Of a stretch of DNA of 64,000 nt, positions 7,805 to 17,022 are shown piece after piece. The notes below the pieces were generated by a model. That model was not told the DNA's origin, searched no databases, and saw nothing but the letters and a program-made list of their open reading frames with translations. Position 1 is the first letter of the stretch; each line of letters begins with the position of its first letter. This DNA is from Cryobacterium sp. PAMC25264. GTDB lineage: Bacteria > Actinomycetota > Actinomycetes > Actinomycetales > Microbacteriaceae. The DNA is taken from the NCBI RefSeq assembly GCF_019443325.1, contig NZ_CP080383.1, positions 744,001 to 808,000 on the forward strand. Reading direction: 5' to 3'. The position numbers and the translations under genes are program-made.

Positions 7805-9009
7805 ACCCGAACCCGTTCTCGGAACGCAACCCGTCGTTGGCTGAGCTTGTCCAGCGCCGTACTGAGCTTGTCGAGCGCCGTACTGAGTTTGTCGAAGTGA
7901 CCTCGCGAGATATCTCACCAGGTCTCGACAAGCTCGACCAACGTGAGGGGCTCGACCAGCGTGGGCGGCTCGACCGGCGGGAGGGGCTCGACCGGCGTGG
8001 GGGGCTCGACGAGCGGGAGGGGCTCGACCAGCGGAGAGAGGCTGACGCCGCCCGGCGCGCGGCCGCCGCGCGTCAGCGCGCGTTTGCCGAGGCGGATGCG
8101 GCGGCGCTCGACGGACTCATCTCGGTACGCCCGCGTTCGTCCGTGCCACGTCCGCAACCGGTCTGGGACGACGCCGAGGTGCTCGTGCACGAGCCGGCGG
8201 GGAAGCGCTACCGGCGCTTGGTCCTGGCCAGCGACACCATCGCGCGGACGGCCCAGGCCGGCCAGTTCCTCATGATCACAGTGCCGCCCAGCGACGGCGA
8301 CACCATCCTGCTGCCCCGGCCCATGGCCATCCACCGGCGGCGTCCGGCGACGCCGGCGCGCCCCGCCACCGCGCACCAGCCGGCGACCGCGGCGATGCCC
8401 GGCACGATCGAGCTGATCTACGGCGTCGTCGGCCGGGGCACCCGCGCCCTGGCCGCCGTCCCGGTCGGCGTCAGCCTGCAGGTCACCGGCCCGCTCGGGC
8501 GCGGGTTCGAGTTCCCGCCAGGCACCCGCACGGCCCTGCTGATCGGCCGCGGCGTCGGCATCTGCGGCGTGATGGGCGCCGCAGAGGACGCCGTTGCGGC
8601 GGGCATCCGCACCACCATGGTGCTCAGCGGCCAACGCCCCGACCAACTGCTCGGCCGAACCGACTGCGCCGAACTCGGCGTGCGGATGATGGAGGCCACC
8701 GATGACGACGGCTCGAGCGATCTGACTCAACTGGGGAGCCGGTTGCGCGCCGAATACGACGGCGCCACGCCCGAGACGACCCCACCAGACGTGGTCATGG
8801 TCTGCGGCGCCGGCGTGCTCGCCCGTCTCGCCGCCGAACTCGGCGCGCACTGGGGCGCGCCCGTGCAGGCCTCGCTCGAGGCGCATATGGCGTGCGGCCT
8901 CGGCTACTGCCACGGCTGCGCCGCCCCGGTGCGCACCGACCCGAGTGTGGAAGGTCCTCTGGTGTGCGCCGACGGACCGGTCTTCGACGCCCGGATCCTT
9001 ATCGATTAA
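7801..9009 (+). CDS. pyrK: PyrK-like FAD/2Fe-2S electron transfer subunit with repeat-derived N-terminus
   Basis: Electron-transfer partner of the upstream dehydrogenase, passing electrons to NAD. Residues about 125-390 carry the ferredoxin-reductase-type FAD domain (LLPRPMAIH resembles the FAD-binding RPxSI motif) and end in the 2Fe-2S cysteines C365, C370, C373 and C389 (MACGLGYCHGC then VCADGP), as in PyrK. The start codon GTG overlaps the pyrD stop (GTGA). The first 80 residues are odd: three 21-bp DNA repeats, then six 18-bp repeats encoding hexapeptides of the form LDQREG. This stretch is built from a dispersed DNA repeat and is unlike any PyrK domain. The real enzyme may begin near residue 85-120. 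Confidence 0.72.
   Translation: MNPNPFSERNPSLAELVQRRTELVERRTEFVEVTSRDISPGLDKLDQREGLDQRGRLDRREGLDRRGGLDEREGLDQRREADAARRAAAARQRAFAEADAAALDGLISVRPRSSVPRPQPVWDDAEVLVHEPAGKRYRRLVLASDTIARTAQAGQFLMITVPPSDGDTILLPRPMAIHRRRPATPARPATAHQPATAAMPGTIELIYGVVGRGTRALAAVPVGVSLQVTGPLGRGFEFPPGTRTALLIGRGVGICGVMGAAEDAVAAGIRTTMVLSGQRPDQLLGRTDCAELGVRMMEATDDDGSSDLTQLGSRLRAEYDGATPETTPPDVVMVCGAGVLARLAAELGAHWGAPVQASLEAHMACGLGYCHGCAAPVRTDPSVEGPLVCADGPVFDARILID
7841..8040. repeat. Tandem 21-bp and 18-bp repeats inside the pyrK-like gene
   Basis: Three units beginning CTGAGCTTGTC lie at 7841, 7862 and 7883 (21-bp period). After a short spacer, GGTCTCGACAAG precedes six 18-bp units beginning CTCGACC at 7933, 7951, 7969, 7987, 8005 and 8023. 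The GGTCTCGAC(A/G)(A/G)GCTCGACCA word recurs at 60001-60020, marking a dispersed family. Both periods are multiples of three, so the reading frame stays open. Confidence 0.85.
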
Positions 9010-9114
9010 CCCCTGTTCTGCTAGGCTTGGTCAGGTAGTTCTTCGGATCTACCCGCTTTACCCGGAGCAGACCGGCAGGACGCTGGTCCTCGGTGGTGGT
9101 TTCCCAACGCGACA

Positions 9115-9144
9115 GTGTTCATGAGCGGCAGTGTTCATGAACAC
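9115..9144. repeat. Direct repeat and palindrome in the pnp leader
   Basis: CAGTGTTCATGA occurs at 9113 and again at 9129. The second copy forms part of the perfect 14-bp palindrome GTGTTCATGAACAC (9131-9144). These lie in the 290-base gap between pyrK and pnp, about 155-185 bases before the pnp start. The rest of the gap shows no gene; in particular there is no rpsO, which often precedes pnp. Possible operator or structured leader. Confidence 0.45.
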
Positions 9145-9299
9145 AGTGCCAGACACACGACGTTGGTGAATTTCTACTGGTGGCCAGCAACGTCGGCGCC
9201 AACACATGTTCGGCAGCCATGTTCTGCCTGTTCCTGCTCCGATGTCCCACTCGCGCGCCACACGGGCAAACGAGTCTAAACAAAGGAGAGAACCCCCAT

Positions 9300-11588
9300 A
9301 TGGAGGGTCCAGAAATCACGTTCGCCGAGACCGTTATCGACAACGGCAAGTACGGCAAGCGCACCATCCGTTTCGAAACCGGGCGTCTCGCCCAGCAGGC
9401 GCAGGGCTCTGCCGCCGCCTACATTGACGAAGAGACCATGCTTCTCTCCGCCACGAGCGCCAGCAAGCAGCCGAAGGACAACTTCGACTTCTTCCCGCTG
9501 ACCATCGATGTCGAAGAGCGCATGTACGCCGCTGGCCGCATCCCGGGCAGCTTCTTCCGCCGCGAAGGTCGCCCGTCGACCGAGGCGATCCTCACCTGCC
9601 GTCTGATCGACCGGCCGCTCCGCCCGTCGTTCGTCGACGGCCTGCGCAACGAGATCCAGGTTGTCGTGACCGTTCTGGCCATCGCGCCCGACGAGTACTA
9701 CGACGTGCTGGCCATCAACGCCGCGTCCATGTCGACCCAGATCGCCGGCCTGCCGTTCTCCGGCCCGATCGGTGGCGTCCGCGTCGCCCTCATCCCCGAC
9801 ACCAACGGCTCCGGCCAGTGGGTCGCTTTCCCGAAGCACTCGCAGGTCGAAGAGGCCGTGTTCAGCATGGTTGTCGCCGGCCGCGTTGTCACGGATGCCG
9901 ATGGCAGCGAAGACGTCGCGATCATGATGATCGAGGCCGAAGCAACCGACAACGCCTGGACGTTGATCCAGGGCGGCGCCATCAAGCCGAACGAAGAGGT
10001 CATCGCCGAGGGTATCGAGGCGTCCAAGCCGTTCATCAAGCAGCTCATCGTCGCCCAGCAGCAGGTTGCCTCCGCGGCATCCAAGCCCACCGGCAACTAC
10101 CCGCTGTTCCCGCCGTACACCACCGAGGTCTACGACGCTGTCGCAGCCCTGGCGTACGACGGCCTCAAGGACGTCTACGTCATCGCCGACAAGATCGCGC
10201 GTCAGGATGCCGACGACGTGCTCAAGGCATCCGTCAAGACCGCCATCGCGGCCAAGGTCGAAGCCGGCGAATTGCCCGCAACGGCCAACAACCAGGTCGG
10301 CGCGGCGTACAAGTCCGTCACCAAGCTCGTCGTACGCTCGCGCGTGCTCAACGAGGGCGTTCGTATGGACGGACGCGGCCTGGCCGACATCCGCCCGCTC
10401 GACGCCGAGGTCGCGGTCATCCCGCGCGTGCACGGTTCCGCTATCTTCCAGCGCGGCGAGACCCAGATCCTGGGTGTCACCACGCTGAACATGCTCAAGC
10501 TCGAGCAGACCATCGACTCCCTGAGCCCGGTCACCAAGAAGCGTTACATGCACAACTACAACTTCCCGCCCTACTCCACCGGTGAGACCGGTCGGGTCGG
10601 AACGCCCAAGCGTCGCGAGATCGGCCACGGAGCGCTCGCTGAGCGTGCCCTGGTTCCCGTGCTGCCCACGCGTGAGGAATTCCCGTACGCCATCCGTCAG
10701 GTCTCCGAGGCGCTCAGCTCCAACGGTTCCACCTCGATGGGTTCCGTCTGCGCCTCCACCCTGTCGATGCTGAACGCCGGAGTGCCGCTGCGCGCCCCGG
10801 TCGCCGGCATCGCCATGGGCCTCATCTCCGACACCGTCGACGGCCAGACCCGCTACGCGGCCCTGACCGACATCCTCGGTGCCGAAGACGCCCTCGGCGA
10901 CATGGACTTCAAGGTCGCAGGCACGAGCGAATTCGTCACCGCGATCCAGCTCGACACCAAGCTCGACGGCATTCCCGCGTCGGTCCTGGCCGGCGCGCTG
11001 ACGCAGGCGAAGGATGCCCGTACGACGATCCTCGCCGTGCTGAACGCGGCGATCGACAAGCCCGACGAGATGGCACCGACCGCGCCCCGCGTGATCAGCG
11101 TGCAGATCCCCGTCGACAAGATCGGTGAGCTCATCGGCCCGAAGGGCAAGATGATCAACTCGATCCAGGACGAGACCGGCGCCGACATCTCGATCGAGGA
11201 AGACGGCACCGTGTACATCGGCGCTGTCGATGGTCCCTCGGCTGAGGCCGCGCGCATCATGGTCAACTCCGTCGCGAACCCCACCAACCCCGAGGTTGGC
11301 GAGCAGTTCCTCGGAACTGTCGTGAAGATCGCCGCTTTCGGCGCCTTCGTCTCGCTCCTCCCGGGCAAGGACGGCCTGCTGCACATCTCTGAGGTGCGTA
11401 AGCTCGCCGGCGGCAAGCGCGTGGAGAACGTCGAAGACGTCCTCGGCGTGGGCCAGAAGGTCCTCGTTGAGATCACCAAGATTGACGACCGTGGCAAGCT
11501 TTCGCTCGCCCCGGTCCTCGCCGATGAGGCCGACACGCACGGTCGCGACGCCGCATCCGAGGGACCCGAAGCTCCGGCCGAAGGTTAG
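9300..11588 (+). CDS. pnp: Polyribonucleotide nucleotidyltransferase (PNPase)
   Basis: Phosphorolytic 3'-5' exoribonuclease of mRNA decay, 762 residues, full length. Two RNase PH cores flank the all-alpha linker. The second core carries the [18 protein letters not shown] and [11 protein letters not shown] segments typical of the catalytic half. The KH domain contains the GPKG loop (about residue 612) and the S1 domain starts at [18 protein letters not shown] (about 666). The ATG at 9300 is chosen because AAAGGAGAG lies about nine bases upstream and homologous sequence begins there; the frame is open further upstream but without support. An intrinsic terminator follows at 11636. Codon use is strongly biased, as expected for a highly expressed gene. 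Confidence 0.97.
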   Translation: MEGPEITFAETVIDNGKYGKRTIRFETGRLAQQAQGSAAAYIDEETMLLSATSASKQPKDNFDFFPLTIDVEERMYAAGRIPGSFFRREGRPSTEAILTCRLIDRPLRPSFVDGLRNEIQVVVTVLAIAPDEYYDVLAINAASMSTQIAGLPFSGPIGGVRVALIPDTNGSGQWVAFPKHSQVEEAVFSMVVAGRVVTDADGSEDVAIMMIEAEATDNAWTLIQGGAIKPNEEVIAEGIEASKPFIKQLIVAQQQVASAASKPTGNYPLFPPYTTEVYDAVAALAYDGLKDVYVIADKIARQDADDVLKASVKTAIAAKVEAGELPATANNQVGAAYKSVTKLVVRSRVLNEGVRMDGRGLADIRPLDAEVAVIPRVHGSAIFQRGETQILGVTTLNMLKLEQTIDSLSPVTKKRYMHNYNFPPYSTGETGRVGTPKRREIGHGALAERALVPVLPTREEFPYAIRQVSEALSSNGSTSMGSVCASTLSMLNAGVPLRAPVAGIAMGLISDTVDGQTRYAALTDILGAEDALGDMDFKVAGTSEFVTAIQLDTKLDGIPASVLAGALTQAKDARTTILAVLNAAIDKPDEMAPTAPRVISVQIPVDKIGELIGPKGKMINSIQDETGADISIEEDGTVYIGAVDGPSAEAARIMVNSVANPTNPEVGEQFLGTVVKIAAFGAFVSLLPGKDGLLHISEVRKLAGGKRVENVEDVLGVGQKVLVEITKIDDRGKLSLAPVLADEADTHGRDAASEGPEAPAEG

Positions 11589-11635
11589 TCACTAGTTCTG
11601 CCGGTCACCTCTCGCCAGGTGTGCCGGTCAGACGG

Positions 11636-11669
11636 AAGGCCCGTCCTGCTTCGGCAGGGCGGGCCTTTT
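11636..11669 (+). terminator. Intrinsic terminator of pnp
   Basis: A 14-bp stem (11636-11649 with 11654-11667, one G-U pair) is closed by a TTCG tetraloop and followed by TTTT. It lies 48 bases after the pnp stop and is the clearest Rho-independent terminator in the window. Confidence 0.92.
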
Positions 11670-11719
11670 CGCGTCAGTCCTGGGCGTCCGCCGGCAGCGT
11701 GTGCCGTCGGCATCCGTCG

Positions 11720-12217
11720 TCAGGCCGGCTTGGGGTGGATGCCGCGCTCGAGCAGCGGCGTGACCCGGTACGGGATGAGCTCGCCCATCGCCAGGGACGT
11801 CTCAGTGCGTTCGACACCGTCGCAGGCGAGGATGGTGCGGTCGATCCGGAACAGGTCCTCGGCGTCGGCGCAGGCCACCCGCACGAGCAGGTCGGCTGCT
11901 CCGCTCATTCCGTGCGCCTGCACGATCTCGGGAATCAGGACCAGCTCGGCGATGATCTCCGCGGCCCGCTTCTGCGCGATATACACCTCGATGAACGCCG
12001 TCAGCGGGTAGCCGAGCACGGCGGGGCTGATCCGCCGGTCGAATGCGAGGAACACCTTCGATTCCTCGAGCCGGGACATCCGGGCCTGCACGGTATTGCG
12101 GGAAAGCCCGAGCGTATGGGCCAGGCCCACATAGGTGCTGTCGGGCTTCGCGCAGAGGGCTGTGAGCAGCTCGAGGTCGACTCTGTCCAGATGGTGCATA
12201 CTGCCAGACCGTACCAT
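11720..12217 (-). CDS. Lrp/AsnC-family transcriptional regulator
   Basis: Small feast/famine regulator. The N-terminal winged helix reads LDRVDLELLTALCAKPDS, then GLAHTLGLSRNTVQARMSRL, the recognition helix. The C-terminal ligand-binding (RAM) domain follows, ending in LIPYRVTPLLERG. A start at 12217 is preferred because CAGGGGG lies eight bases upstream; ATG 12199 is an alternative that removes six residues. It is divergent from the PCD-VOC gene with about 140 bases between starts, so it may regulate that gene or itself. The ligand is probably an amino acid, by family. Confidence 0.85.
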   Translation of the reverse strand: MVRSGSMHHLDRVDLELLTALCAKPDSTYVGLAHTLGLSRNTVQARMSRLEESKVFLAFDRRISPAVLGYPLTAFIEVYIAQKRAAEIIAELVLIPEIVQAHGMSGAADLLVRVACADAEDLFRIDRTILACDGVERTETSLAMGELIPYRVTPLLERGIHPKPA

Positions 12218-12354
12218 GCGGGTTACCCCCTGAACAGGGCACATTGCGCACCGTGACCGAATCGAGCCGAGCGCTGCGCACAGCCGGGCCGCACCGGGCT
12301 CGCGATCATCGCCTGCGGGTTGACCGGGCCAGCACGGAGCGGAAGAGTGGGCGC

Positions 12355-13017
12355 ATGGCTGACACCCGAGAGACCCTGACGCCCGCCCACACCCACACGG
12401 TGCTCGCCGGGGGAGACTTCATCCATCTGGAGGGCGCCCTCTACGCGACGTACCGCACAGCGGACTTCGCGGCCGCTGTGCGCCTGGTCGACGCTGTGGC
12501 CGCCGACGCCGAGGCGTTGAACCACCACCCCGACGTCACTCTGGCGTGGGGATCGGTGGAGTTCCAGCTCAGCTCCCACGACGTGGCCGGGGTCACCGAG
12601 CGGGACCTGCGGCTCGCGCTGCGCATCCAGGAACTCGCCGGGGAGCAGGAGGCCCGCGCCACCCACCTGTTGCCGACCCGCATCGACGTCGCCATCGACT
12701 GCGCCGACGCGGATGCCGTGCGCCCGTTCTGGCGGGTGGGGCTGGGCTACGTGGAGTCGGGCCAGTCCGGCGAGACCGAACTGACCGACCCGCGCGGTTT
12801 GGGCCCCAGGGTTTGGTTCCAGCACATGGAGCTATCGAGGGTGGAACGCAACCGCATCCACCTGGATGTCTACGTGCCGGTCGCCGACTGCGAGGAGCGC
12901 GTGCGGGACATCATCGCTGTCGGAGGAGTGCTGCTCACCGACGAACACGCGCCGGACTGGTGGGTGCTGGCCGACCCGGAGGGCAACGAGCTCTGCGTGT
13001 GCAGCTGGGACGCCTGA
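12355..13017 (+). CDS. Pterin-4a-carbinolamine dehydratase fused to a VOC/glyoxalase-like domain
   Basis: Two-domain protein of about 220 residues. Residues about 30-105 resemble the PCD fold: EALNHHPDVTLAWGSVEFQL carries the paired histidines and the following Ser-His and GVTERDLRLALRIQEL match the family pattern. Residues about 112-220 form one vicinal-oxygen-chelate module (TRIDVAIDCADADAVRPFW, RIHLDVYV, VLADPEGNELCVCSWD). This fusion is common in actinobacteria, where its true substrate is unclear because aromatic amino acid hydroxylases are often absent. The start at 12355 follows GGAAGAG; the frame upstream is open but divergent-promoter sequence is expected there. Its stop lies five bases from the stop of the convergent peroxidase. 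Confidence 0.8.
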   Translation: MADTRETLTPAHTHTVLAGGDFIHLEGALYATYRTADFAAAVRLVDAVAADAEALNHHPDVTLAWGSVEFQLSSHDVAGVTERDLRLALRIQELAGEQEARATHLLPTRIDVAIDCADADAVRPFWRVGLGYVESGQSGETELTDPRGLGPRVWFQHMELSRVERNRIHLDVYVPVADCEERVRDIIAVGGVLLTDEHAPDWWVLADPEGNELCVCSWDA

Positions 13018-13021
13018 ACTC

Positions 13022-13525
13022 TCAGGCCGCGGTGCGGGCCAGGGACTGCTCGATCGCCGCGACGAGCTGGGCGGATTCCGGTTCGACCGTTGACGCGAAC
13101 CTGTCCACGATCACGCCGTCCGAGTTCACCAGGAACTTCTCGAAGTTCCACTTGATCAGGCCGGGCAACACGCCCTTCTTGAACTTCGTCAGCTCCGCAT
13201 AGAGCGGATGCTGGTGCTTGCCGCGCACGTCCACCTTGGCAGTGAGCGGGAAGGTGACGCCGAAGTTGAGCTCGCAGAACTGTTGGATGTCCTCTTCCGT
13301 GCCGGGTTCCTCGCCCAGGAACTGGTTGCACGGTAGGCCGAGCACCACCAGGCCGCTGTCGGCGTAACGCTTGTAGAGCGCCTCCAACCCCGCGTACTGG
13401 GGCGTGAAACCGCATTTGGAGGCCACGTTGACCACGAGCACGGTCTTGCCGGCGAAGCTGCCGAAGGTGGTGGGTGTGCCGTCGATGAGTGTGAGCGGGA
13501 TGTCGTAGAGCGGGGAGTCGGACAT
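13022..13525 (-). CDS. Glutathione peroxidase-family thiol peroxidase
   Basis: Peroxide-reducing enzyme of the GPx fold with Cys in place of selenocysteine (ASKCGFTPQY, C38). The Gln and Trp of the catalytic tetrad are seen in GLPCNQFLGEEPG and KWNFEKFLV. Because actinobacteria lack glutathione, the reductant is probably thioredoxin or mycothiol; this is inferred from the lineage. The ATG at 13525 follows TAATCT by seven bases with no Shine-Dalgarno, the leaderless pattern seen repeatedly in this window. A TTG two codons upstream is possible. It converges on the PCD-VOC gene. Confidence 0.9.
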   Translation of the reverse strand: MSDSPLYDIPLTLIDGTPTTFGSFAGKTVLVVNVASKCGFTPQYAGLEALYKRYADSGLVVLGLPCNQFLGEEPGTEEDIQQFCELNFGVTFPLTAKVDVRGKHQHPLYAELTKFKKGVLPGLIKWNFEKFLVNSDGVIVDRFASTVEPESAQLVAAIEQSLARTAA

Positions 13526-13713
13526 GGGCAACAGATTACTCCCGGCACCTCCGAACGGGCCGGGCCCAGGGAGATTTCCGGCCGATCGGGGGTAATCCCG
13601 AACGTTTCGGTAACGCTTGCCGCGCGCCCCAGCGGAAATCCAGGATCGGGTTATTCTCGGCTGTACAGGGGTCGGCGCGCCACGTGCGCCGCCCGTTCGA
13701 GGGTGGTGACGGC

Positions 13714-14820
13714 ATGAGTGGCAGTGCGGGGACAGGCAGCGTTCGGATGGCTCGCGCCGCCGATGGATCTCGCCCTGAGACCGCCGATGCTCTCGACCGG
13801 ACGGCCGCGGCGCTGGAAGCCCTGATCCTGCAGACCCGTCCGGTGCAGGTGCAGCACACCGGGCCCGTCCACCTGCCCACGCACTCGTCCGGCACCGCTC
13901 CCGCTGTGCGGCGCACCATCGGCGACACCGATCTGCGAGTGCACCCGCTCGCGCTGGGCTGCAGCGTGTTCGGCTGGACCACCGACGGCGACACCGCCAT
14001 GGCCATCCTGGACCGGCACTTCGAACTCGGCGGCAACTTCCTCGACACGGCGGACAGCTACGCCGCCGGCCGCAGCGAGGTACTGATCGGCTCCTGGATG
14101 CGCACCCGCGGAGTGCGGGACGACATCGTCATCTCCACCAAGATCGGCCGCAACCGGGACAACCCCGGACTGTCTCCGCGCAGCATCGTCGGCGCCGTGC
14201 ACGCGTCACTCGAGCGGCTGGGAACCGACCGGATCGACCTCCTGCACTTCCACTACGACGACCTTGACGTTCCTCTCGAGGAGAGCCTCGCCGCCATGGA
14301 GACCCTGATCAGGGCGGGCACCGTGCGCTACATCGCCGCATCGAACTTCACCGCGGAGCGACTGATGGAGGCCCGGGTGCTCGCCGCGAACGGGCTGCCC
14401 CGGTTCGCCGCCGTCGAGACCCCGTACAACCTGATGAACCGGGTCTCGTTCGAATCCTCCCTGGCACTGGTCACCCGCGCGCAGGGCCTGGCGGTCATGC
14501 CGTACTTCGCCCTCGCGCACGGTTTCCTCACGGGCAAGTACCACTCCAAGGCCGACCTCACCGACACCATCCGGGCCGGGCGCGCATCCGCGTATCTCAA
14601 CCGCACGGGGCTCAAGGTGCTGGGCACCGTCGAGCGCATCGCCGAGGACCACGGCGTGGCACCGTCGTCGATCGCCCTGGCCTGGCTGCTGGCCAGGGAC
14701 GGCGTGGCGGCCCCGGTGGCCAGCGCGAGCCACCCCGACCAGGTGGGTGCGCTCGTCGCGGCCGGTTCGGTGCGGCTGGGCCGTGCCGATATGGTCGATT
14801 TGGACCGGGTATCCGCCTGA
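13714..14820 (+). CDS. Aldo/keto reductase
   Basis: NADPH-dependent oxidoreductase of the AKR barrel, about 368 residues. The catalytic tetrad can be read as D111 and Y116 (NFLDTADSYAAG), Lys in STKIGRNRDN and His in LLHFHYDDLD. The cofactor-binding end ASASHPDQVGAL is also typical. An extension of about 65 residues before the barrel (before RTIGDTDLRVHPLALG) is not part of the family and is Ala- and Thr-rich. The start at 13714 has a GGTGGTGA upstream; an in-frame start at 13684 is possible. Substrate unknown. Confidence 0.85.
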   Translation: MSGSAGTGSVRMARAADGSRPETADALDRTAAALEALILQTRPVQVQHTGPVHLPTHSSGTAPAVRRTIGDTDLRVHPLALGCSVFGWTTDGDTAMAILDRHFELGGNFLDTADSYAAGRSEVLIGSWMRTRGVRDDIVISTKIGRNRDNPGLSPRSIVGAVHASLERLGTDRIDLLHFHYDDLDVPLEESLAAMETLIRAGTVRYIAASNFTAERLMEARVLAANGLPRFAAVETPYNLMNRVSFESSLALVTRAQGLAVMPYFALAHGFLTGKYHSKADLTDTIRAGRASAYLNRTGLKVLGTVERIAEDHGVAPSSIALAWLLARDGVAAPVASASHPDQVGALVAAGSVRLGRADMVDLDRVSA

Positions 14821-14927
14821 GCGGTCGGAGTTCGCTTGTCGGCCCGCTGCGAATCCGGTGTGTGGCCGGGGGAGAACCCGGCGGTCAGGCCGGCCCGCGC
14901 GCAGGGGTGTCGTAAGGTTGAAGCGAT

Positions 14928-16295
14928 ATGAACGGCGCCGTTGAATTTCCCCTTGACCTAACCGAACTCTCGTTTCGGGCCGCCGGTGACTCCCTGGTGC
15001 GACGGACCGTGCTCCCCAGCGGTGTGCGCATCGTCTCCGAACAGGTGCCGGGCAGCCGCAGCCTCACTATCGGCTACTGGGTGGCGGTGGGATCCCGCGA
15101 CGAGCAGCCCGGTCATTTCGGGTCGACACACTTCCTCGAGCACCTGCTCTTCAAGGGCACCAAGCAGCGCACGGCCCTGGACATCGCCATCGCGTTCGAC
15201 GCCGTGGGCGGCGAGCACAACGCCATGACGGCCAAGGAATACACCTGCTACTACGCCAAGGTGCAGGACCGGGACCTGACCATGGCCGTGGAGGTGCTCA
15301 CCGACATGATCACCTCCTCGGTGCTCGATCCGGCCGAGTTCGAGACCGAACGTGGTGTGATCCTCGAAGAACTCGCGATGGCCGACGACGACCCGGCCGA
15401 CGTCGCCAACGAGCGGTTCTTCGAGGCCGTGATGGGCACACATCCGTTGGGCCGCCCGATCGGCGGTAGCCCGGACACCATCCGCGCCGCCACCCGCGAC
15501 GCCGTCTGGGAGCACTACCGCGCCAACTACCGCCCGCAGGACCTCGTGGTCACCGTGGCCGGCGCCGTCGACCATGACGTTCTCGTTGCCGCCGTGACCC
15601 GTGCGTTGCTGCAGGCCGGCTGGGACCTTGGTGTGTCCGCCGCGCCCGTCGGCCGGCGCTCCGGAGCGGCCGCCGTGATCGAGCAGGGCCGGCCCGTCAC
15701 GGTCGTGCACCGCCCGCTCGAACAGGCCAACCTGCTGCTCGGCGTGCCGGGCCTCGTCGCCAACGACGACCGCCGGGTGGTTATGAACGTGCTCACCTCC
15801 ATCTTCGGCGGCGGCATGTCCTCCCGGTTGTTCCAGGAAGTGCGCGAGAAGCGCGGCCTGGCGTACTCCGTGTACTCCTTCGCCCCCGGCTACTCGGATG
15901 CCGGCCTCTTCGGCATGTACGCCGGCTGCACGCCGGCCAAGGCAGCGCAGGTCGCCGAGATCATGTTGGCCGAGCTGCACCGGCTCGCCGACCACGGCGT
16001 CACCGCCGACGAGATGACGCGTGCCTCGGGGCAGCTCTCCGGCGCATCCGCCCTGGCTCTCGAAGACTCCGACACCCGGATGTCCCGCCTCGGCCGATCC
16101 GAGATCACCCTGGGCGAGTTCGTCGACCTCGACGAGGCGCTGCGCCGCTTGGCCTTGGTGACGGCCGACGACGTACAGCAGCTTGCCGCGGACATGGTCT
16201 CCCGGCCGTTCTCCCTCTCCGCCGTCGGCGCACTCGCCGACGACGCCTTCGACGGGATCTTCCCGCGCGACCCCGTGTCGATGCCGGTGAACTGA
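14928..16295 (+). CDS. M16-family zinc metallopeptidase
   Basis: Mitochondrial-processing-peptidase-like protein of 455 residues. The inverted zinc motif HxxEH is HFLEH (residues 68-72), with the distal glutamate in ERGVILEELAMADDDP. The second, non-catalytic M16 half follows (GGGMSSRLFQEVREKRGLAY, a conserved glycine-rich segment). In related actinobacteria this gene sits between pnp and dapB; here extra genes have been placed on both sides. TAAGGT lies nine bases before the ATG without a convincing Shine-Dalgarno. No signal peptide is visible, so a cytoplasmic site is likely. Confidence 0.92.
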   Translation: MNGAVEFPLDLTELSFRAAGDSLVRRTVLPSGVRIVSEQVPGSRSLTIGYWVAVGSRDEQPGHFGSTHFLEHLLFKGTKQRTALDIAIAFDAVGGEHNAMTAKEYTCYYAKVQDRDLTMAVEVLTDMITSSVLDPAEFETERGVILEELAMADDDPADVANERFFEAVMGTHPLGRPIGGSPDTIRAATRDAVWEHYRANYRPQDLVVTVAGAVDHDVLVAAVTRALLQAGWDLGVSAAPVGRRSGAAAVIEQGRPVTVVHRPLEQANLLLGVPGLVANDDRRVVMNVLTSIFGGGMSSRLFQEVREKRGLAYSVYSFAPGYSDAGLFGMYAGCTPAKAAQVAEIMLAELHRLADHGVTADEMTRASGQLSGASALALEDSDTRMSRLGRSEITLGEFVDLDEALRRLALVTADDVQQLAADMVSRPFSLSAVGALADDAFDGIFPRDPVSMPVN

Positions 16296-16371
16296 CTGCC
16301 TGAAGGACCGCCGCTCCACGTTCGACCGCCAGCTCCGGCCGGACGCCTGCACCAGCTCAACCGAAAGGGCG

Positions 16372-16977
16372 ATGATGCCCCAATATCTCTACCTCGTGCG
16401 ACACGGCGAGCAACAGGATGCCGAATACGGTCTCCCGGACGGGCCGCTGTCTCCGCGGGGCAAGCGGCAGGCGCACCTCATCGCCGAGCGTCTGGGTGGG
16501 GTGCCGTTCACGGGGGCCTGGCATTCACCGTTGCAGCGGGCGGCCGAGACCGCCGCGATCATCGCTGACCGGCTGCCGTCCCTCACGCCCGAGCCGTCAC
16601 CGCTGCTGTTCGACTGCGTTCCATCGGGGCGGGCGCCGGAGATGCCCAGTTCCTACGCCCCGTTCTTCAACGCGGTCTCCGAGGAGGAGATCGAGGCCGG
16701 TCGGGCACAGATGGAGGACGCCGCCGCGGAATTCCTGCACCCACACCGCGGGCCTCGGCACGACCTGCTCATCACCCACAACTTCGTGATCGGCTGGTTT
16801 GTACGTGAGGTGCTCGGCGCCCCGGACTGGCGCTGGATCAGCATCAACCAGGCCAACTGCGGCCTCACCGTGTTGCAACAGAAGCCCGGCCGGCCCTGGT
16901 CCCTGGTCACCCACAACGACCTCGGCCACCTGCCGGTCGAACTGCGCACCGGCCTGCCCGACCCGCTGCTGTTCTAG
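16372..16977 (+). CDS. Histidine phosphatase (phosphoglycerate mutase-like) family protein
   Basis: A 201-residue member of the branch-1 histidine phosphatase superfamily. The catalytic RHG motif is in LYLVRHGEQQDAEYG, and the second-half histidine in DLLITHNFVIGWFVREV. The middle segment WHSPLQRAAETAAII carries the conserved Arg. A GAAAGGG precedes two tandem ATG codons; the first is used here. It follows the M16 gene by 76 bases and may share its transcript. Substrate cannot be told. Confidence 0.85.
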   Translation: MMPQYLYLVRHGEQQDAEYGLPDGPLSPRGKRQAHLIAERLGGVPFTGAWHSPLQRAAETAAIIADRLPSLTPEPSPLLFDCVPSGRAPEMPSSYAPFFNAVSEEEIEAGRAQMEDAAAEFLHPHRGPRHDLLITHNFVIGWFVREVLGAPDWRWISINQANCGLTVLQQKPGRPWSLVTHNDLGHLPVELRTGLPDPLLF

Positions 16978-17022
16978 GCGAGACCGGCCCGGGCTGGCCG
17001 GACTGGTCGGGGTGGGACGCGG

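Noticed and set aside
9276..11540. Antisense open frame of about 750 codons opposite pnp
   Set aside because: Shadow of pnp codon bias; Asp/Val/Gly/Arg-rich with no motif.
14446..14462. T-loop-like GTTCGAATCC suggesting a tRNA
   Set aside because: It lies inside the aldo/keto reductase gene (Phe-Glu-Ser-Ser codons) and no cloverleaf can be drawn around it.
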